Positions 5,927-8,112 of a stretch of 8,112 bases of DNA are shown here, piece after piece; the first letter of the stretch is position 1; each line of letters begins with the position of its first letter. Below the pieces are notes generated by a model. That model worked only from the letters and a program-made list of their open reading frames with translations, made no database searches and had not been told where the DNA came from. The position numbers and the translations under genes were made by a program. This DNA comes from an uncultured Erythrobacteraceae bacterium (GTDB lineage: Bacteria > Pseudomonadota > Alphaproteobacteria > Sphingomonadales > Sphingomonadaceae): NCBI GenBank assembly GCA_950071875.1, contig CATMNW010000097.1, positions 1 to 8,112 of the forward strand, read 5' to 3'.

Positions 5927-6643
5927 TTGCGTGTACTGGCATTGGCATCGCAGAAGGGTGGCTCGGGCAAGACCACACTTTCTGGACATCTGGCCGTTCA
6001 GGCCCAGCGTGCGGGCGCCGGCCCGGTCGTCCTGATCGACATCGACCCGCAAGGCTCGCTCGCCGACTGGTGGAACGAGCGTGAGGACGAGTATCCCGCA
6101 TTCGCTCAGACCACTGTCGCCCGCCTCGCAAACGACCTCGCGATCTTGCGCCAACAGGGTTTCAAACTTGCCGTACTCGATACGCCGCCGGCAATCACGA
6201 TGGCCATTCAATCGGTGATCTCTGTTGCGGAGCTTATCGTGGTTCCGACCCGCCCGAGCCCGCATGACCTTCGCGCGGTTGGTGCGACGGTCGACCTGTG
6301 CGAACGCGCGGGCAAGCCGCTGGTCTTCGTGGTCAATGCTGCGACGCCGAAGGCCAAGATTACATCGGAAGCTGCGGTCGCACTTTCGCAGCATGGCACC
6401 GTCGCCCCGATCACCCTGCATCATCGCACGGACTTTGCCGCTTCCATGATCGATGGGCGCACCGTGATGGAAGTCGATCCGGAAAGCCGTTCGGCTGCCG
6501 AGGTGACCGCGCTTTGGAAATACATTGCCGACCGTCTGGAAAAGAATTTCCGCCGAACGGTCTTCGCCGCACCGAATGCGCAGATCGCTTCGCCCGGTGC
6601 TCATCGTCCCGCCGGTGGCTTCGGCCGCCGCGTGGCACAGTAA
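5927..6643 (+). CDS. Orphan ParA-family ATPase
   Basis: With a TTG start this is a 238-residue ParA/MinD-type ATPase. It begins MRVLALASQKGGSGKTT, containing the deviant Walker A with signature Lys10 and catalytic Lys15. The A' motif VVLIDIDPQG (34-43) and Walker B-like LAVLDTPPA (81-89, Asp85) follow. Family members dimerise with ATP, bind DNA or membrane non-specifically, and move cargo when a partner stimulates hydrolysis. It has no N-terminal helix-turn-helix, unlike large plasmid ParA proteins, and no receiver domain, unlike CpaE/TadZ. The arginine-containing C-terminal tail (about 207-238) looks disordered. An ATG at 5858 would add 23 residues lacking family character. The neighbour 24 bases downstream encodes an RHH protein, the usual partner type for small ParA proteins. 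No adjacent ParB or parS is seen, so this is not the main chromosomal soj/spo0J locus. Confidence 0.9.
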   Translation: MRVLALASQKGGSGKTTLSGHLAVQAQRAGAGPVVLIDIDPQGSLADWWNEREDEYPAFAQTTVARLANDLAILRQQGFKLAVLDTPPAITMAIQSVISVAELIVVPTRPSPHDLRAVGATVDLCERAGKPLVFVVNAATPKAKITSEAAVALSQHGTVAPITLHHRTDFAASMIDGRTVMEVDPESRSAAEVTALWKYIADRLEKNFRRTVFAAPNAQIASPGAHRPAGGFGRRVAQ

Positions 6644-6667
6644 GAACGCAAAGGCGGAGACTGCCTG

Positions 6668-7207
6668 ATGTCTGACGCCAATTTCGCCTCTCTTTCTTCC
6701 ACCCTGCTGGCACGCAAGGGCGGCGCGAAGCCTGCCATGCGCCCGCAATCGGGAATTACGGGTCCGGTCGACGGCAAGGAAGCCGCCGCCAACCTCGAGG
6801 ACCTCGGCTGGAACGATATGGGGGATGACACCGCCGCCACGAGCGCGCCTGCACAGCAGACCGGCAAGGTCGTGGCGATAGCGGCACAAGCCGACCAACC
6901 CGTAGCTGCGAATGAAGCAGGCGCCCCCAACCAGGTACGCGCTTCGCTCGACAAGATACAAGCGCAGCTGGAACGGCCCGCAATAACCAAGAAGAAAGCG
7001 GTAGTGCGCAAGCCTGCGGCTTTGCAGGGCAAACGTGCGGCCTTCACCCTCCGCCTCGACCAGGAACGGCATTTGATGCTGCGCCTTGCCTGTACGGTTC
7101 GCGGTCGCAGTGCCCAGCAATTGGTGACCGATGCTCTGGATGCATTGCTCGCAGATATGCCGGAAATCGCAAGCCTCGCTGCACAGGTGCAGCATGGAAA
7201 CAAGTAA
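6668..7207 (+). CDS. Putative ParA partner with disordered N-terminus and ribbon-helix-helix C-terminus
   Basis: I recognise no named family for the whole 179-residue protein. Residues 8-26 form a basic motif (SLSSTLLARKGGAKPAMRP). Residues about 30-118 are rich in Ala, Gln, Gly and Pro and look unstructured. The C-terminal part (about 121-163) fits a ribbon-helix-helix DNA-binding fold: a strand KRAAFTLRL, a helix DQERHLMLRLACTVRG, a turn at RS, and a helix AQQLVTDALDALLAD. This layout, a flexible basic N-terminus plus a C-terminal RHH dimer, resembles ParG-like partners of small ParA proteins, which bind DNA through the RHH and stimulate ParA with the N-terminal arm. The GGAG in GGCGGAG lies 8 bases upstream of the ATG. 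The gene follows parA by 24 bases and is probably co-transcribed. Autorepression through the RHH domain is plausible but unproven. Confidence 0.75.
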   Translation: MSDANFASLSSTLLARKGGAKPAMRPQSGITGPVDGKEAAANLEDLGWNDMGDDTAATSAPAQQTGKVVAIAAQADQPVAANEAGAPNQVRASLDKIQAQLERPAITKKKAVVRKPAALQGKRAAFTLRLDQERHLMLRLACTVRGRSAQQLVTDALDALLADMPEIASLAAQVQHGNK

Positions 7208-7243
7208 CTGAAACGACGTGGGATCGCCTTCAAGGGGGTAAGA

Positions 7244-8112
7244 ATGAGCAACGAGACGAAAGCCAGAAACAAAAGGTTCGTCCAGCTCGCCGTCACCACG
7301 GCGCTGGCAACCACCGCACTTTCCGGTTGTACCGGTAAGGTCGCGCCCAGCCATGCCTATTCGGCGGAACATGCAGAAAAAGCCCTTACCCAGGGTAATG
7401 CGTCGAAAGCCGTCCAGCACGCTGAAGCTGCGGTGCTTGCCAATCCGCGCGATGCCTACACCCGCACTCTTCTCGCAAATGCCTATCTGACCGATGGCCG
7501 GTTCGCTTCTGCATCGACGACCTTCGCCGAAGCCGTCGAATTGGGCGATACCGCTCCGCGTACAGTTATCAGCTATGCCCTCGCGCAGATCGGTTCTGGA
7601 AACCAGGTTGGCGCGCTCGATACGTTGCAGCGTTTCGAAGTGGCGCTGGACCCTGCCGACTACGGACTGGCGATTGCTCTTGCTGGCCGACCCGATGCGG
7701 GTGTTCACGTGTTGAGCAACGCTCTGCGGGCTGGTCAGAACACCGCCAAGGTTCGCCAGAACCTTGCCTACGCTTATGCGATGCAGGGCAATTGGCGCGC
7801 AGCCCGCGTCATGGCCGCCGAAGATGTTCCCGCCGGCGAGATTGGCGAGCGGATGGCGCAGTGGGCACAGGTGGTTCATCCCGCGGCCTTTACCACTCGC
7901 GTAGCGGGCCTGTTGGGCGTGACGCCACAGGCGGACCCGGGTCAGCCGCAGGCACTTGCGCTTTCGAACCATCCCAGTGTCGATATGCTGGCGGCCTCGG
8001 AAGTAGAGGTCCCGGCACCTGCCGAAATGGCAGAGCAGAGCAATTTCGCTTTCGCTTCCGAGCTTCCCGCCATCGACCCGAACGACGCAATCGACGATAC
8101 AGCGGATGCTGC
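7244..8112 (+). CDS. TPR-repeat outer-membrane lipoprotein, C-terminus cut by right edge
   Basis: From an ATG at 7244, with AGGGGG 6 bases upstream, the frame is open for 289 residues to the window end. A basic N-terminus (KARNKR) and hydrophobic stretch lead to the lipobox LSGC, so Cys29 is the predicted lipidated residue. Thr30 after it gives no Asp inner-membrane retention signal. TPR-like repeats cover about 36-69 (YSAEHAEKALTQGNASKAVQHAEAA...), 70-103 (LLANAYLTDGRFASASTTFAEAVEL), a degenerate unit at about 105-136, and another at about 166-198 (RQNLAYAYAMQGNWRAARVM). Residues after about 225 are Pro/Ala-rich and acidic, like a linker to a further domain beyond the edge. TPR lipoproteins of this type act as envelope assembly scaffolds (PilF and TadD are examples). 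The gene follows the RHH gene by 36 bases, so it is probably in the same operon. Confidence 0.82.
   Translation, partial: MSNETKARNKRFVQLAVTTALATTALSGCTGKVAPSHAYSAEHAEKALTQGNASKAVQHAEAAVLANPRDAYTRTLLANAYLTDGRFASASTTFAEAVELGDTAPRTVISYALAQIGSGNQVGALDTLQRFEVALDPADYGLAIALAGRPDAGVHVLSNALRAGQNTAKVRQNLAYAYAMQGNWRAARVMAAEDVPAGEIGERMAQWAQVVHPAAFTTRVAGLLGVTPQADPGQPQALALSNHPSVDMLAASEVEVPAPAEMAEQSNFAFASELPAIDPNDAIDDTADA

Noticed and set aside
5927..6643. The ParA as chromosomal Soj or as CpaE of the Tad pilus.
   Set aside because: There is no parB/spo0J, gidA/gidB or parS nearby, and the protein lacks the N-terminal receiver-like domain of CpaE/TadZ. A separate tad locus beyond the right edge cannot be excluded.
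5825..7972. A 715-codon open frame on the minus strand, antisense to parA, the RHH gene and the TPR lipoprotein gene.
   Set aside because: Three plus-strand genes with recognisable motifs and Shine-Dalgarno sequences occupy the region. The antisense translation is Arg/Cys/His-rich with no domain pattern, as expected for a shadow frame in GC-rich DNA.

Overview
The window looks like chromosomal DNA of a high-GC alphaproteobacterium, most likely a sphingomonad of the Erythrobacter/Sphingomonas type. This rests on general protein resemblance: a CHAP protein with QCVPYAR and DHANW motifs, an alphaproteobacterial-looking Der, a DUF418 protein ending in a GPLEWLWR motif, and an orphan ParA starting RVLALASQKGGSGKTT. 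No rRNA, tRNA, CRISPR array, insertion sequence or phage gene is visible. Genes are tightly packed, and the longest non-coding stretch is about 230 bases (5697-5926).

Layout, left to right. (1) 1-331, minus strand: the start of an exported CHAP-domain protein that runs off the left edge. (2) 452-2373, plus strand: the ribosome-assembly GTPase Der, overlapping by one base a three-helix DUF2721 membrane protein. (3) 2386-3253, minus strand: an iron-storage pair, bacterioferritin (bfr) and its ferredoxin partner (bfd). A convincing intrinsic terminator separates them, and a Fur-like palindrome lies inside the putative bfd promoter. (4) 3266-5696, minus strand: a DUF418 multi-pass membrane protein and, upstream of it, an exported Sel1-repeat/SPOR-domain protein. 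(5) 5927-8112, plus strand: a three-gene set transcribed away from the SPOR gene. It comprises a ParA-type ATPase with a probable TTG start, a small protein with a disordered N-terminal half and a ribbon-helix-helix C-terminus, and a TPR lipoprotein cut by the right edge.

How the genes fit together. Der and its neighbour are housekeeping and membrane functions. Bfr stores iron and Bfd reduces Bfr to release it, and the promoter and terminator arrangement suggests the two respond to iron separately. The ParA, RHH and TPR-lipoprotein set is the least explained part. ParA plus an RHH DNA-binding partner is the minimal plan of a plasmid partition cassette, but here it sits among chromosomal genes and is followed by an envelope lipoprotein. 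A role in positioning or assembling an envelope structure is possible, but this is inference.

Three genes (bfr, bfd, parA) appear to use non-ATG starts, each with a good Shine-Dalgarno sequence. The CHAP and TPR-lipoprotein genes are both truncated by the window edges.
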